DNA of 64,000 bases, taken from the NCBI GenBank assembly GCA_018257865.1, contig JAEUBA010000023.1, positions 62,001 to 126,000 of the forward strand. The letters run 5' to 3'. The stretch is from Stereocaulon alpinum. Taxonomy: Eukaryota; Ascomycota; Lecanoromycetes; Lecanorales; Stereocaulaceae. How positions within the stretch are numbered: position 1 is the first letter of the stretch; each line of letters starts with the position of its first letter. The notes beneath the pieces were generated by a model that saw only the letters and a list, made by a program, of their open reading frames with translations, ran no database searches and was not told the origin of the DNA. A program made the position numbers and the translations under genes. Below, piece by piece: positions 9,745 to 23,200 of the stretch.

Positions 9745-11029
9745 CTTGACTGGAGGTGTTCCTGAATTGGAGGAGGGTTTGGCGGGATGTGGGCTTCTTC
9801 GGTCCAAGGACTCCGGAAGAATTTGTCAAAATATGGGCAAGGATCCAATGAGTATAAACAATATCGTGTCGTCCACACAAGAGTCTGGAAAGTATGGTTA
9901 CTTCGCTGACGGAGACTGAGGTCATGCAGATTGAGGAGCAGCAAGTGTGGCGCTTGGTAAGTTGTCAGATCAACCGTGCAAACCCGAACGCGTCCGTGGG
10001 CCCGGACATGTCCATCGTTGCAACATACAGCGTTCACGAACTCCGCTTGTAGTCAGTTTTAGTGTGCTCAGGCAGTGAGCACCGAATGTGGAATAGCTAT
10101 TTTATTGATGCAACCTCAATGGGCCAAGCGGCGGGCAGACTGTCACAGTGGGGGTCTCGGAGAAATGGGGCCGAAGAAGCAATTAAAATCATAGGTTACC
10201 ATCACGTGTCTGCATCTTCACCTGCACCTGCCAGAGCCCCGACCTCATGGCTCCACTTCCTCACATCTCCATACTACCTGGCCATTGAAACGGTTGCGCT
10301 GTGACAGCTGCTAGTCTTGCGGATGCAAATCGACGTCATCTCTTCCCGCGCAGATAACGCGCCAAACGTTCCTACTCGTAGAGGCAAGCCGCATCTTGCA
10401 GCACATTGCCGTTTTCAGTCCATGGAAAAGACTTTTCTAGATAAATGACATGCGCGTTTGCCATGCCGGAGCAGGCGCACCCTTGACCAAACCTACCGCT
10501 GGTGGTCCTCCGATGTGGGACTTTACAACATCGCCTCAATGCCTGGAAGATGGGGTCATTCGGTTCGTACCAATGTAGACGCCTTCCTTGGGTAGGCTTC
10601 CGGCTCTTCATCCTCCGTAGTGTATCTCCATCATGCTCTCTCGTTACCAAAACGAAGTGGCAGATCCGCTCGTGCCACTTAGTCGCCTTTGCGACAAAAT
10701 CCGAACGCCGCTCAACTCCAAGTCTATCTGGAACAAACTCAATTCTTTGTGCATTGTGGATCGTCTCGGACACAATCGCCTCAATGGGCCTATCAAGAAA
10801 CGCACAAGTTTTCCCATGCCATTTTCTACCGTATCTATGCCGTGTAACAATCGTCTAGTGTTGTTATAATTCGGTCATCGTTCAGAGCTATGGCATCTGC
10901 TTGGTTCATCGTTCCTCATATTCAGAATTGTTTGAGAGCTATGCTACAACACGCCATGGTAGCTGTCGAGGATTTCTAGATATACCTTTCTCCTTCCCGC
11001 GGACCCTACGGTCGTTACCCAGAGCCGAC
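9745..11029. promoter_or_regulatory. Upstream region shared by O-methyltransferase and reducing PKS
   Basis: A 1.3 kb interval between divergent start codons. The open frames in it are short, overlap on both strands and show no domain. It should hold the promoters of both genes. No clear repeat or palindrome was seen. Confidence 0.45.
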
Positions 11030-14000
11030 ATGGACTCAATCGCAGTCATCGGACTTGCTTGTCGATTCCCAGGCGAAGCAGCGACGGCAGAAAGGTTCTG
11101 GGAATTGTTGTGTGAAGCGAAATGTGAGAGACCCCAAATGTTGCGCATCAAAGCATACTGATTGCTTGTGCTGCCTAAGCCACTCATTCTCGTATCGCTC
11201 GCTTCAATGCGAGTGCTTTTCATGTTGCCGGCAAAGACAGACTCAATGTCAGCAGAACGCAAGAAGCACATTTCTTGCAGCAAGATATTGCTGCATTCGA
11301 CGCAAATTTCTTCGGCATTAGCAAGACCGAAGCTATCGCTATGGACCCGCAACAAAGGATCATGTTGGAAATCGCCTTTGAAGCCTTCGAAAATGCCGGT
11401 CTTTCCCTGGAAGCTATCGCTGGCAGCGATACGTCTTGTTATATCGGGAACTTTACGGCTGACTATCGAGAGATGGCATTCCGCGATGCCGACGCTGCGA
11501 CAAGATATAGCCTGAGCGGAACTGGCACAGAGCTTATCTCGAACCGAATTTCTTGGTTTTATGATCTCAGAGGCCCCAGTTTTACCTTAGGCACCGCCTG
11601 CTCATCAAGCTTGGTTGCGCTTCATCAAGGTTGTCAGAGTATTCGCACTGGGGAGTCGTCAGTAGCTCTAGTTGGTGGGTGCAATTTGCTGCTGAACCCT
11701 GACATGTTCCAAGCGCTTTCCAATCAGCAATTTCTTGCAGATGATGGTCGTTGTAAAAGCTTTGACATCAAAGGGAACGGGTATGGTCGCGGTGAGGGAT
11801 TTGCTGCTATTATCCTTAAACCAGTTAGTGACGCTATTCGTGACGGCGATCCCATCCGTGCTGTGATTCGTGGTACTGGCGTCAATCAAGACGGGAAAAC
11901 CAAGGGTTTGACGGTACCGAGCGCTGATGCGCAGGCTGGTTTAATCCGCTCCGTCTACAAGAAGGCAGGGCTTGATTATTCTGACACGAACTATTTTGAA
12001 GCTCACGTAAGCTGCAATTGTTGCTATTGAACAATTTGAAGATTGACCGCGTTCGTAGGGCACCGGAACAAAAGCTGGCGACCCTCTGGAACTCGAAGGC
12101 ATATCCAAAACAATATGTTCAGCGCGTGAAGAAGGCGATAATCTTATCGTCGGTTCTGTCAAATCGAATGTGAGAAGAAAATTTCTGTCCATTTCATCAT
12201 ATAGCCATTGACAACGAAACTATAGATTGGCCATTTGGAAGCTACGGCTGGTCTTGCTGGACTTATAAAGGCGATATACATTCTCGAGCGCGGCATTATT
12301 CCTCCAAATGTCCATTTTCATCACCCAAATCCGAAAATTCCATTCGAAAAATGGAAGATAAAGGTGCCCACAGAAGTACAATCGTGGCCCAAGCAAGGTC
12401 TAAGACGAATAAGTGTACGTGTACCACAATCTTCCTTGACCATCTTCTGGAAACTGTATGCGAGGAAGCATCGATGCTAACTTCGTTGTTTGTGTCCGTC
12501 AGGTCCAAGGATTCGGGTACGGGGGCACTAACGCGCACGCGATCTTAGATGATGCTTACCATTTCCTCGAACAGAGAAATCTCTCTGGGCTTCACTTCAC
12601 GGCGATGTCTTCGGGCGCAGGTAAAGATTACTCCCAGCCTGGTTTTGCCAGGAAACCATCAACAAGGCAAGACACCTTAGATGGCATTAAGAGGGATCGC
12701 GTTTTCGTCATCAATTCGCAGGATCAGGATGGTCTGAAACGACAGAAAGGAAGCCTCGCAGATTTCTTAGAAAGCCAGATCCCTGTGAACAACGAGGATG
12801 CGCTACTACGTGACTTATCATTCACGTTGAGCGAGAAGCGGTCTCAACTTGAATGGAGGACGTACGAGATAGCTTCTTCAATAGACGGACTTATTCTATG
12901 CCTGCGGGACGAAAATATAGCAAATCCTGCAGTGCGGCGCTCATCGAGTCCACGGATTGGCTTTGTGTTCACTGGGCAGGGCTCCCAATGGGCTGGCATG
13001 GGTATTGATCTTTTGGAGTATACAGTCTTCCGCGAAAGCATTGAACAGGCGGATTTGTACCTACGCGACCACCTGAAGTCTGGTTGGTCGATCGTTGAGG
13101 AACTTCTTCGTGACGAGGCCGATTCAAGGATCGATATGTCTTCATACAGTCAGCCTATTTGCACAGCGTTACAAATTGCAATGGTCGATCTTCTTGAGTC
13201 ATGGAATATCACACCTTCCGCCATGGTGGGACACTCCAGTGGTGAAATTGCGGGAGCGTACTGCCTAGGTGCTTTGAGCAAAGAAGACGCGCTGGTTGCG
13301 GCCTTCTACAGAGGTTTGCTTTCCGAGAGTATCAAAGCCCGAGCTCCAGGATTAGAGGGAGGCATGCTTGCTGTTGGTACATCAGAGTCAGAGATCCGAA
13401 CATGGATTGAAAAGTTCACAGGGGTGAATCTCGGCATCGCTTGCGTCAACTCTCCATCGAGTGTAACGCTATCGGGCGACGTTCGCGCCATTGACGAAAT
13501 GGAGCAAATGCTTAGGCAGACTGACACATTCGCGCGTCGTCTTAAAGTTGCCAACGCATACCATTCTCCACATATGGATGTTATAGCGGAGCCTTACATG
13601 CAATCGATGAACAACCTGCGAGTCTTGCCTGGGAGAGGGGACAGAAGAATGCATTCCAGTGTTACTGGCGAATCAATTGATTGGAGCGAACTTGGAGCCC
13701 TCAATTGGGTCCGCAACCTAGTGTCACCGGTCCTGTTCTATGACGCTCTGTTGGACTTGCTCCGTCCAACCGACACCAACGGAGGGCGTACTAAGCAGAA
13801 CGCTGTTGACATACTTCTCGAAGTGGGTCCACATGCCACGCTCAGTAGTGCTGTGAAGGAGACAATGAGCGTTCACAACATTAAGAACGTGCAATACCTG
13901 TCTGTTCTTTCCAGGAAGCGTAATGGTATACGAACGGCCCTAGGGGCTGCAGGAAGTTTGTTAGCTGAGGGTGTACCTGTTCGCATGATGAGAGTCAACA

Positions 14001-17000
14001 GCTTCGCAGACGGGGCCCGGTATGGTCAAATAGGGCCACTCATAGACCTTCCGACTTATTCCTGGAATCACACTCGGACTTATTGGGCCGAGTCGCGGCT
14101 TTGCAAGCAGCATAGACATCGCAAGCACCCTCCATCAAGTCTACTTGGGGCACCTTTCCCCGAACTCACCGAGAAGGGAAGAATGTGGCGTGGCATTACC
14201 CGTCTTTCCGAAGAGCCGTGGGTGAAGGATCATACTATACAAACATCTACCTTATACCCGGCCGCAGGCTTTATAGCGATGGTTATTGAAGCTGCTGTTC
14301 AAGTTGCTGAGCAGGGTCGCACGGTGAGGAGCTTCAAGCTGCATGATATCCAGATCACGGCACCAGCGTTCATGTCAGAGGAGTCTGACACCGAATTTGT
14401 GTTGCAATTCGATCCACACCTTACTGGCACGCGAGACACGTTGTCTACTTTCACAAGATTTGTGGTTTCCTCGGGGAGCAATGGTCAAGACTTACGTCAA
14501 AATTGCTCTGGCCTTTTATTCATTGAGTACCAGTATGCCGAAGGATCGGACATGGCTCTTGAGCACGCATTGGAGAGCCTTGAGTATAGAGATCACTATC
14601 GAGACAGTCTACGCTCATGCCATCTCTCTGAGGAGCCGGATAAGTTTTACCAAGAATTGGCAAACATCGGCCTCAACTACGGTCCTGCCTTTCAAGGCCT
14701 CTCCACTATTTCCAGTGGTGATGGCATCAGCTGTTGTACGGTGACTGTACCTGAAATTGGTGTATCACATGGAGTCAGAGATGCTCACCGACCTCACATT
14801 ATACACCCAACGACATTGGATACGATGTTCCATGCAGTCTTTGCCGCATTCAAAAACCCGAAGGGCCAATTGAACTCGGCGATGGTACCGAAGTCCATTG
14901 ATGAAGTTGTCGTCTCTGCTAACATCGGCTTCAACGCAGGAACCAAGTTCAAAGGCTTCTCACATACGTCGAGACGAGGGTTCAGAGAGCTGATGTCGGA
15001 TCTGGTCATGCTGGATTCCCATCTCCTCGGGCCAGTAGTCTCGGTCAAAGGATTCTGTTGTGCAGCATTATCGGCAAACACCAAGAGCCCGGGAGACGAA
15101 TTCGTCTTGGCGGAGAAAAAAGTATTCAGTACGGCCTTGTGGAAGCCTGTCGTATTCAGAAGCCAGCATGACAGCACTTCAGGTCCATCCAAAGACACCC
15201 AAACAGTGGACGAGCGTAGCGATAACACTTCGCCAGACCGGAGTCGTCTTGCGCTTGACGAAATAGTCGAAGACCTTGACGAGCCACCGCTTGGCCCCAT
15301 GGAGATCACCATACTAGAGGCCCGATCCCCTTCAGATTCTTGTCAAGCGTTGTGCACGATGCTTACGCAAGAGCTTGAGTCTAATCAGATCAGTGTGAAA
15401 AGACGCGGCTGGGGTTCTGACGTCACGGACTTAGCAAGGACTCATTGTGTCTCCGTCATTGACCTCGACGATTGCCTTCTCTTTGACACCACAGAAGAAG
15501 ACTTTGGGGCATTTAGGCATTTGATCCTGCATTCCTCTAGCCTGATGTGGGTTAGCAAGGCAAGCGATCCAGCAGGCCACTTGGCCGCTGGCACGATGCG
15601 CAGCGTACGCAACGAAGTTCCCGGCAAGAATCTGCGTGCCCTAAAAATTTCTGGTGACGCAATTGACTATCCTGATCGCATTGCCAAGCTGATTGGGAAG
15701 CTGCTCATGACATCCACAGCAGATTCAGAGTTCATCGAAGAGCATGGAATCCTTCGGGTCTGCCGCATCGTTACAGATGACTCAATGAATAACGACATGT
15801 CACCATGGATGACTCAACGCGACGAAAGCATCGAGAAGCTTCCCTTGGAAAAAGCACAAGGGCCCCAGAAAATGGGAGTTAGAGTACAAGGCATGCTCGA
15901 TTCGTTGTACGTAGAATACGATAAAGGAACCGAGCACCCTATCGAGCATGATGAGGTGGAGATCCAAGTCCGGGTGACAGCCATAAAGTGAGTTTTACTT
16001 TGATATGACGGATGTGTACATCAGCATCTAACCAAATCTAGCTTCCGAGATGTCATGGTTGCAATGGGGCAAATTCCAGATAGCCTCCTTGGCTTCGAAG
16101 CTAGTGGTACCATCCTTCGTGTGGGGTCTGGTGTCACTGATCTCGCGCCTGGTGACCAAGTTTGTGCGCTCGGTCATGGAGCCCACAGTACTGTTTTTCG
16201 CACGAAAGGGAAATTCTGTCAGCATATCCCACCTCATATAACCCACGAAGAAGCAGCAACTGTACCACTTGTTCACGCCACAGCTTACTATGCTCTGATG
16301 CACATCGCGCGTGTTCGCAAGGGGCAGAGCATTCTAATTCATGCAGCTGCTGGTGGCGTCGGTCAGGCCGCACTACAGCTCGCCAACCACATTGGTCTTG
16401 AAATTTTTGCCACTGTTGGGTCTGAGGAGAAACGTAAGCTGATATACGAAGAATACAATGTACCTCACGACCATATCTTCAACTCGCGCGACCTCAGCTT
16501 CGCCAAAGGTGTCATGCGGATGACAGATGGTCGGGGTGTCGACTGCATTCTTAATTCATTGGCGGGCGAAGCACTCCGACAGACCTGGCATTGCATCGCC
16601 CCTTTCGGCTCTTTCGTCGAGATTGGCCTGAAAGACATATTGAGTAACACAGGATTGGATATGCAGCCTTTTCTTCAGGATGCCAGCTTCACCTTCATAA
16701 ACTTGAAACGTGTCATGACGGGTAACCCTGATCTTCTTGCCAAGCTCCTGCGAGAGGTATTCAGCCTTCTTGGTCGCGGTATTCTAAAACCTGTTACGCC
16801 AATCACAGTCTATCCACTTTCTGATATGGAGGCCGCATTCCGACTAATGCAAATGGGCAATCATAGAGGGAAGCTCGCCTTGAGCTGGGGAGGAGGCGAT
16901 GTTGTCCCTCAGATGAGATCTCACCAGCCGGGTCCACCGGCCTCACTGGATCCAACTAAAACATATCTCCTGGTAGGGGGTCTCGGTGGCTTGGGTCGTA

Positions 17001-18112
17001 GTCTGGCTGGTCTTTTAGTCGACCTAGGAGCACGACACTTATGTTTCATCTCCCGCTCTGGAGCCACTTCGAAAGAAGCAAAAGCGTTTTTACGTACCAT
17101 GGCATCTCTCAATGTCGACGTCGTTGTATACCAATGCGACATCGCAGACTCTTCGGCTCTGTGTGCTGTCTTAAAAAAGCACTCTACCAGCCACCCGCCT
17201 ATTATGGGAGCTTTCCAATGCGCCATGGCTCTGCACGACAGCCTCTTTGAAACAATGACATATCACCAATGGTCTGCTTCACTACGTCCCAAAGTGCTTG
17301 GTACACATAATCTAGATGTGCTGTTGCCAGAGAATCTCGATTTCTTTGTCATTCTGTCATCATTCGCTGGCATCTTTGGCAACCGCAGTCAGAGCAATTA
17401 TGCAGCAGCAAACACCTACCAAGATGCATTGGCATACCAGCGTCGCGAGCTAGGCCTCAAGGCCGTGACTCTGAATCTCGGTATCATGCGGGGCATTGGC
17501 GTGCTCGCCGAACAGGGAGCCACGGGGTACCTGAAAGAGTGGGAGATCCCCTTCGGCATCCGAGAAAGAGAATTTCACTCTCTGATACGGATGGTCATTG
17601 CGGGCGAGACGGGTGGCCAGAAGTCGACGGTCCCAGCCCAGATCATCACCGGGTTTCCAACAGGTGGGATGGCGCACAATGCTGGTGTTCGACGACCGTT
17701 CTTCTTCGACGACCCTAAATTCTCCGAGTTGGCGGCTGCAGGCCTTGATTCAGTTACTGAAGATGGCTCTTCGCCTGCTGAAGCCAAAACATCTGCTACG
17801 AAATTGTCACTTCAGTCTTTGATCGCAGAGGCTGATTCGATTACCACGGCGTCGGATGCTATGACCGAGGCTATGGTTGCTCGCGTTGCGAGATCTCTAC
17901 AAACATCTACTTCTGAAGTTAACGCCAGTAAGGCCCTTCACTCGTATGGGGTTGACTCGTTGCTCGCAGTTGAGATTGTCAACTGGGTCTACCAAGAGAC
18001 TAAGGTCACACTGTCAGTGCTTGAAGTGTTGGCTACGGTGCCGATATCTGAATTGGCAATGAAAATTGTTGGCAAAACCCCTTCTTTTCATGAGGTAAGC
18101 AATGGTGAGTGA
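11030..18112 (+). CDS. Highly reducing polyketide synthase (KS-AT-DH-ER-KR-ACP)
   Basis: Six exons (11030-11123, 11180-12006, 12059-12169, 12226-12414, 12503-15987, 16042-18112) give 2258 residues. The KS (about 4-420) has the active cysteine at about 172 in GTACSSSL, and histidines in EAHGTGT and SNIGHLEATAG. The AT begins near 560 with FTGQGSQWAGMG, and its nucleophile lies in GHSSGE (about 650). The DH has its histidine near 984 (DHTIQTSTLYPAAG) and its aspartate near 1180 (HPTTLD). The ER carries the NADPH loop HAAAGGVGQ at about 1669. The KR has VGGLGGLG (about 1880) and its tyrosine near 2022. The ACP serine is near 2208 in GVDSL. The stretch between DH and ER is too short for a C-methyltransferase and shows none of its motifs. 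The enzyme should make a fully or partly reduced unbranched chain by iterative malonyl extension. It has no release domain, so the chain is presumably passed to the neighbouring non-reducing PKS. Confidence 0.95.
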
Positions 18113-18638
18113 GTACGCAATGACTTGATTATGAGATGTATTCAATACATCTACTTCAGCATACGCGATGGTTCACAATCATTGGAATTCAGGAAAGTCT
18201 GAGGTGGATGAAAGCGCGTAGAATTAATTGATAATGTCGGTATATCTCACGAACACGCTGTCCGTCGTCCTCTCATAGAATCGTTCATGCGCAAAATTTA
18301 ACGCAGCATCTCCTCCCCCAAAGCTCACGCGTTGAAGCTTCCGCAGATCTCACGTAACATTCTAAGAGTCGCTACATCACATGTAAGGCATGTCGCCGCC
18401 TAATTCACGCTGTAAGGGCAAATTCAAGTCGTTGTAGGCCTTTTGGATTAGGTCGCGTCTAAAGTAGCCTACCTTTGCTATACTCGAGCTTCTCAGACGA
18501 TCCTTTTCCACTACACGAGCTTTGTCCTAGCCCGGTGAGCCGGTATCAACGAACGGACTATATGTGACGTGTTCAGTACAAAACATACCTGACTCTGGCC
18601 CAACAATGAGCGCCGAAGTCCGGTTTCACTCGGCTCCA

Positions 18639-18840
18639 TGATTGTTCGTACCTTGGAAATCTCGGTGTTCTCTTCTTCTGACCGAGTGCTAGATCTCGTA
18701 GTAGTAAAAGCTTGGGGATCCTCGGTGGAGATTATCGGCCGAGTCCTAGATCTCGTAGTAGTAACAGCTTGGGAGATCCTCGGTGGAGACCTCCGACCAA
18801 GTCCGAAGTCCCATAGTGATGACAGCTGGGACTCCCATCA
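18639..18840 (+). repeat. Degenerate tandem repeat, about 57-base period
   Basis: Two close copies begin at 18682 and 18739, each running from CCGAGT[GC]CTAGATCTCG to a CCTCGGTGGAG motif. A shorter diverged third copy follows (18797-18839), and a more degenerate one precedes them, recognisable by CTTGGAAATCTCGGTG. No open frame is kept through the array, so it is unlikely to be coding. Confidence 0.75.
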
Positions 18841-19135
18841 TGTCATAACACGGCATCGGGGGTGGGGTGAAAACGGGCACTTGCTTCCTTCGCGCGAAGT
18901 AATCTCAAGCCGAACGATGTAAACTGTAAGGTAGTCTGCCGTATCTGGCAGACGTGAAACAGGGGGCCTGGCTACGCAGGGCAATTTGCAAGTGCTGTGT
19001 CGGGTAACAGCCGATGAGTTGTCAGATAGCCGTTAGATCGTCCAAATATGCATAATTCAGCTGCATATGCACGGCCCTCTTAAGGTATGCAAGGCTGCGG
19101 AACTGCATGTCCGTGGCTGATTATGCATGTTTTTT

Positions 19136-19208
19136 TGCATAAGGTAAGGTAGGTAATTAAGCTTTGCCATGTCAAAAATACCTAAGGTACCTTACCTTAC
19201 CTTATGCA
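19136..19208. repeat. Inverted repeat able to form a hairpin
   Basis: The left arm TGCATAAGGTAAGGTAGGT (19136-19154) is complementary, apart from one extra base, to the right-arm segment ending TACCTTACCTTATGCA at 19208. The arms are about 20 bases and the spacer about 35 bases, with GGTA/TACC units repeated inside the arms. It lies 1.1 kb upstream of the non-reducing PKS. It could be a small miniature-element remnant or a protein-binding palindrome. Confidence 0.7.
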
Positions 19209-20294
19209 GGACCTGCTCAATCGGCATGTCGGGACTCGGGATTCACGACGGCCGGGACGACAAGATACTTAGCATGCAAATTACTCTTTCGTGCGCCTGT
19301 ATTGCCTGAACTCTTTCCTGACCCGGTCGAGTGGAGCTGCAGTCTCATGCTGCTGGAACCGCCCAGCTTCACCCCGAAACAAAGCGAAAGTCCCCACCAA
19401 GACTCGCTTATGTACAGTCTTTTCGATAAGCCTGCCGGAGCCGATCAAGTCCATGCCTGGCAGATAGGTCGCAAGAACACAATGAAGATTAGAGAGCCGA
19501 ACGGCACTTGCTAGCGCTTATACGTCGATCTTTGCGTCTGCTATGTCTGCAAGGGGAACGATAGGTTTGCAATTTGCACCAGCTTATGACGTCGATTTTC
19601 TTGCCTAGCTTAGATGGCTTCTGTGACTCCCCCCACGTTCACACGTCGGTTCGAGGGGCTCCCGGCAGCGCTCCGTTGCTGTTCGGAGTTGGCTACATTG
19701 TTCTTCCATATGGTTACATATTCTCAATTACGACTAACGTGTTTCCTTTCCCTGATGATAGCATTGACTGTTCGGACCGAAAACCGAAGGAAGTCAACAT
19801 CTCTTGACGTGTTCGACTCATTCGTGGACTTGGAGCGCGATACAGCAATGGCGAGCCTGATATTCCTCCCAGAAAGTCATTCCCAGAAAGTCATTGACAA
19901 TGCCTTTCGGAGGTGCGCTCTGGAGGCCGATTCGCTGGCTTTCTGCACAATATGGCAATTCGACATTGTATATCCCGGGTACCTTGTACTCCGTTCTGGC
20001 ATGCATATGCAGCTAGAATGAAGCTAAGCGAAGAGTCAATTTCCAGGTCATTTGTCTTGCTCCGATCAGGTCTGCAACGCGACTACGCAGGTGACGCTTT
20101 TACACTAGCATGGACTGCCCTGATAAGGCTAGTGTGGAACAATCATGTATATGGTATCGGTTTCTACGAATATCTTATAGCAGTTCAATGCACATGTATT
20201 GTCTAGGTGTCTTTCCTCATGAATCTTTGGGTGGTGCTCATAGCTTCCTTCTCCCCTTCTTATTTACCATACGTGAAAAATACCTTTGCAAATC

Positions 20295-23200
20295 ATGACC
20301 TCCCAACGTCTCCTCCTGTTTGGGGACCAGATGCTAGAGAACTTGCCTATCATACGCAGCCTTGTCTATCGTTCCAAGAGGTCACACTTACTGCATAGAT
20401 TCCTACGAGAAGCTACAGATGTCATACAGCTCGAGGTCAGCAAGCTTGACAGTAATGATCAGGAGGCGTTCTTTGGCTTCGAAACATTACTCTCGTTGGC
20501 GGAGAACAACGCTAAGCTTACGCATCCCAATGAGATTGTCAACACCACGTTGATGTGCATAGCTCGACTCGGCGACTTGATCTTGTGAACCCCATCCAGG
20601 TGCAATAGAAACAAAGAATGTTACTAACAGTGATTCAGATTCGCCGAAAAAGACCCATGCATATTGGGATGCCCAGGCTCTACGGTACATGTTGGTCTAT
20701 GCACAGGCCTGCTCCCAGCTGCAGCAGCTGCAGTAGCGACGGACACTAGTCAGCTGCTACAATATGGGCTTGAGCTCGTTGCCATCTCCTTTCGCTTAAC
20801 GCACGAGATCATACTGAGATCAAAAAGGGTTGAGACAGAGCCTGGGTCTTGGTCCTACACAATCGTTGGAATCAAACATGCGCAGGCGCAAGCGATTCTC
20901 GACGATTACAACCATGCTCAGGTATTCTACATCTTTATCATATTGAGGAAGCTGCCAGCTGACAAGACGCAGGATCTACCAAGTCACAAGTATGCCTATA
21001 TCAGTGCCTTCTCGTCGACCTGGTGTACAGTCTCGGGCCCTCCCTCTGTGCTGACCCGGCTGTGGTGCTCATCGACTCCTATTGGGCAGGCCCCAAGATT
21101 AGAGCTTCCTGCTGACGCAGCTGTACACTCCGCTCATTTACCATGTCTTGACACAGATAAGATCCTTGCGTCATCAGCCATGTTCTTGACGACTCCGCTT
21201 TCTGCCAGAGTTCGGATTCTATCCCCGTGTACTGGAGAACCCTACAGTTCTCCTACTTTACGCCACCTGCTTCTTGTCATGATACAAGATATCAGTCAAA
21301 ACCACATGGACCTCGTACAGACGTTTCAAAAAAGCGCTAGCGGATTCGGAGGCGTGAAAAACGTTGATCTGCTGGTAATTGGACCCACAGCCCATGCGAG
21401 CTCCGTGCAAGCGGCTTTGGAGGAGAAGCAGCTGAGTGTTACCGTGACCAATTCCATAGAAGACTTAGTCTCACCTTCACCCACACGCGATGGCTCTGGT
21501 CTCGTCGCTGTGGTTGGTATGTCCGGGAGGTTCCCTGGTAGCGAGAGCATACAAGCGTTCTGGGAATCGCTCCAGCTCGGTCGAGATTTCCATTGCGAGG
21601 TGGGTGACTCGTGGTTGACCCCATATCACCCATCTTCTCATATTGACCTTCCTCCAGATACCTAAATCGAGGTTTGACTTAACGGAACATTTTGATGCCA
21701 GTGGCAATGGCAAAAATGCGACATCGACTCCGTTTGGTTGCTTTCTCGATAATCCAGGGTTATTTGACAGCCGCCTTTTCAATGTGTCTCCACGTGAAGC
21801 AATTCAAATGGATCCTCTCCAGAGGCTGATATTGATGTCAAGCTACGAAGCGCTTGAGATGGCTGGTTACGGTAAACATAGTCCATCGACAGCAAGCAAG
21901 CGTGTATCAACATATATTGGCCAAGTAACAGATGACTGGAGATGCATTAACGAGTGCCAAGGCATCGACATCTATTATATACCCGGCATCACGCGCGCAT
22001 TCTCCTCAGGTCGGATTAATTACCACTTCAAGTGGGAAGGAGCGTCTTACAATTTAGACGCGGCTTGTGCTTCGAGCTCTACAGCAATTTCTTTAGCTTG
22101 TTCGGCACTGCTAGCTCGTAATTGTGATACTGCCGTAGCTGGGGGAGGATCGATTTTGGCTGCTCCGCGTGATTTCGCAGGACTGAGCAAAGGCGGCTTT
22201 CTTTCTCCTACTGGAAACTGCAAGACCTTCCAAGATGGTGCTGATGGTTATTGTCGAGGGGAAGGTGTCGGCGTTGTCGTTCTGAAACGTCTCGAGGATG
22301 CCATCGCAGAAAATGACAGTAAGTGTTACGTCCAGAGCCTCTCTCGCCGATTTTCAACATGAGATATATCGCTGCGTGTGTTGAACAATTTATAATGCTC
22401 TGCTCTGGGTTGAAAGGGACTGGCTAATCCGAGATTGCTCATCAGATATTCAGGGGGTCATTAGTGGATGGGGTCGCACCTATTCCGCTAAGGCAACCTC
22501 AATAACTCAACCGCACGCCAACACACAAGCAACCCTGTACAAGAAGGTCTTAGAACAGGCCTGCACATCCCCTCAGGAAGTGGGTTATGTCGAGATGCAC
22601 GGCACAGGTACTCAGGCGGGCGACAGCGTCGAAATGGAATCTGTGGTCGGTGTATTCGGAGAAGGACGGCGTAAAGAAAACCCGTTGGTAGTCGGCGCTG
22701 TGAAGGCTAACGTCGGGCATGGAGAGGCTGTAAGTGCCCAATGATCAACTTCTCTTCTCACTTACAATTTCCTGCAGGCAGCGGGTGTGACATCGTTCAT
22801 TAAGATCATCATGATGTTACGTGAGAGGTCAATTCCCCCTCAACCAGGCATGCCTTTCAAAATCAATCACAAATATCCACCGCTATCAAAGATGCATGTC
22901 AGGATCGCAGACCAATGCATACCTTTCGAACCTCCCCGGGGTGGTGATGGGAAGCGGAGGGTGCTTCTGAATAACTTCGACGCCTCAGTACGTTTCACAC
23001 GTTAAAGTATGGTCTGATGCTAACAGTGCCTTTACAGGGTGGAAACACTTGTTTGATCATCGAAGATGCCCCATCACCTCAGGTCCGCAAAGGGCGAGAC
23101 CCTCGAGCGTACAATATCGTCGTCTGCTCAGCACGAACCTCTAAATCGTTGGTTGAAAACCAACGTCGGATATATGAATTCATCAAGACTCATCCGCAGA

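Larger units (their letters stand above)
18113..20294. other. Interval between the two PKS genes, with repeats
   Basis: About 2.2 kb with no convincing gene. It holds a degenerate tandem repeat of about 57 bases (18639-18840) and a near-perfect inverted repeat (19136-19208), listed separately. The rest must include the promoter of the non-reducing PKS. The open frames at 19164-19514 and 19614-20021 have no recognisable motif. Confidence 0.5.

Noticed and set aside
10372..10869. Frames of up to 133 codons on both strands upstream of the reducing PKS
   Set aside because: They overlap on both strands, have no recognisable domain and lie in a divergent promoter region.
19164..20021. Frames of 116 and 135 codons between the PKS genes
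   Set aside because: No motif, no signal peptide, no splice-supported extension. The first overlaps the inverted repeat.
22319..22445. Possible frameshift or gene break in the non-reducing PKS ketosynthase
   Set aside because: A 127-base GT-AG intron restores frame exactly within a conserved KS segment, so the gene is intact.
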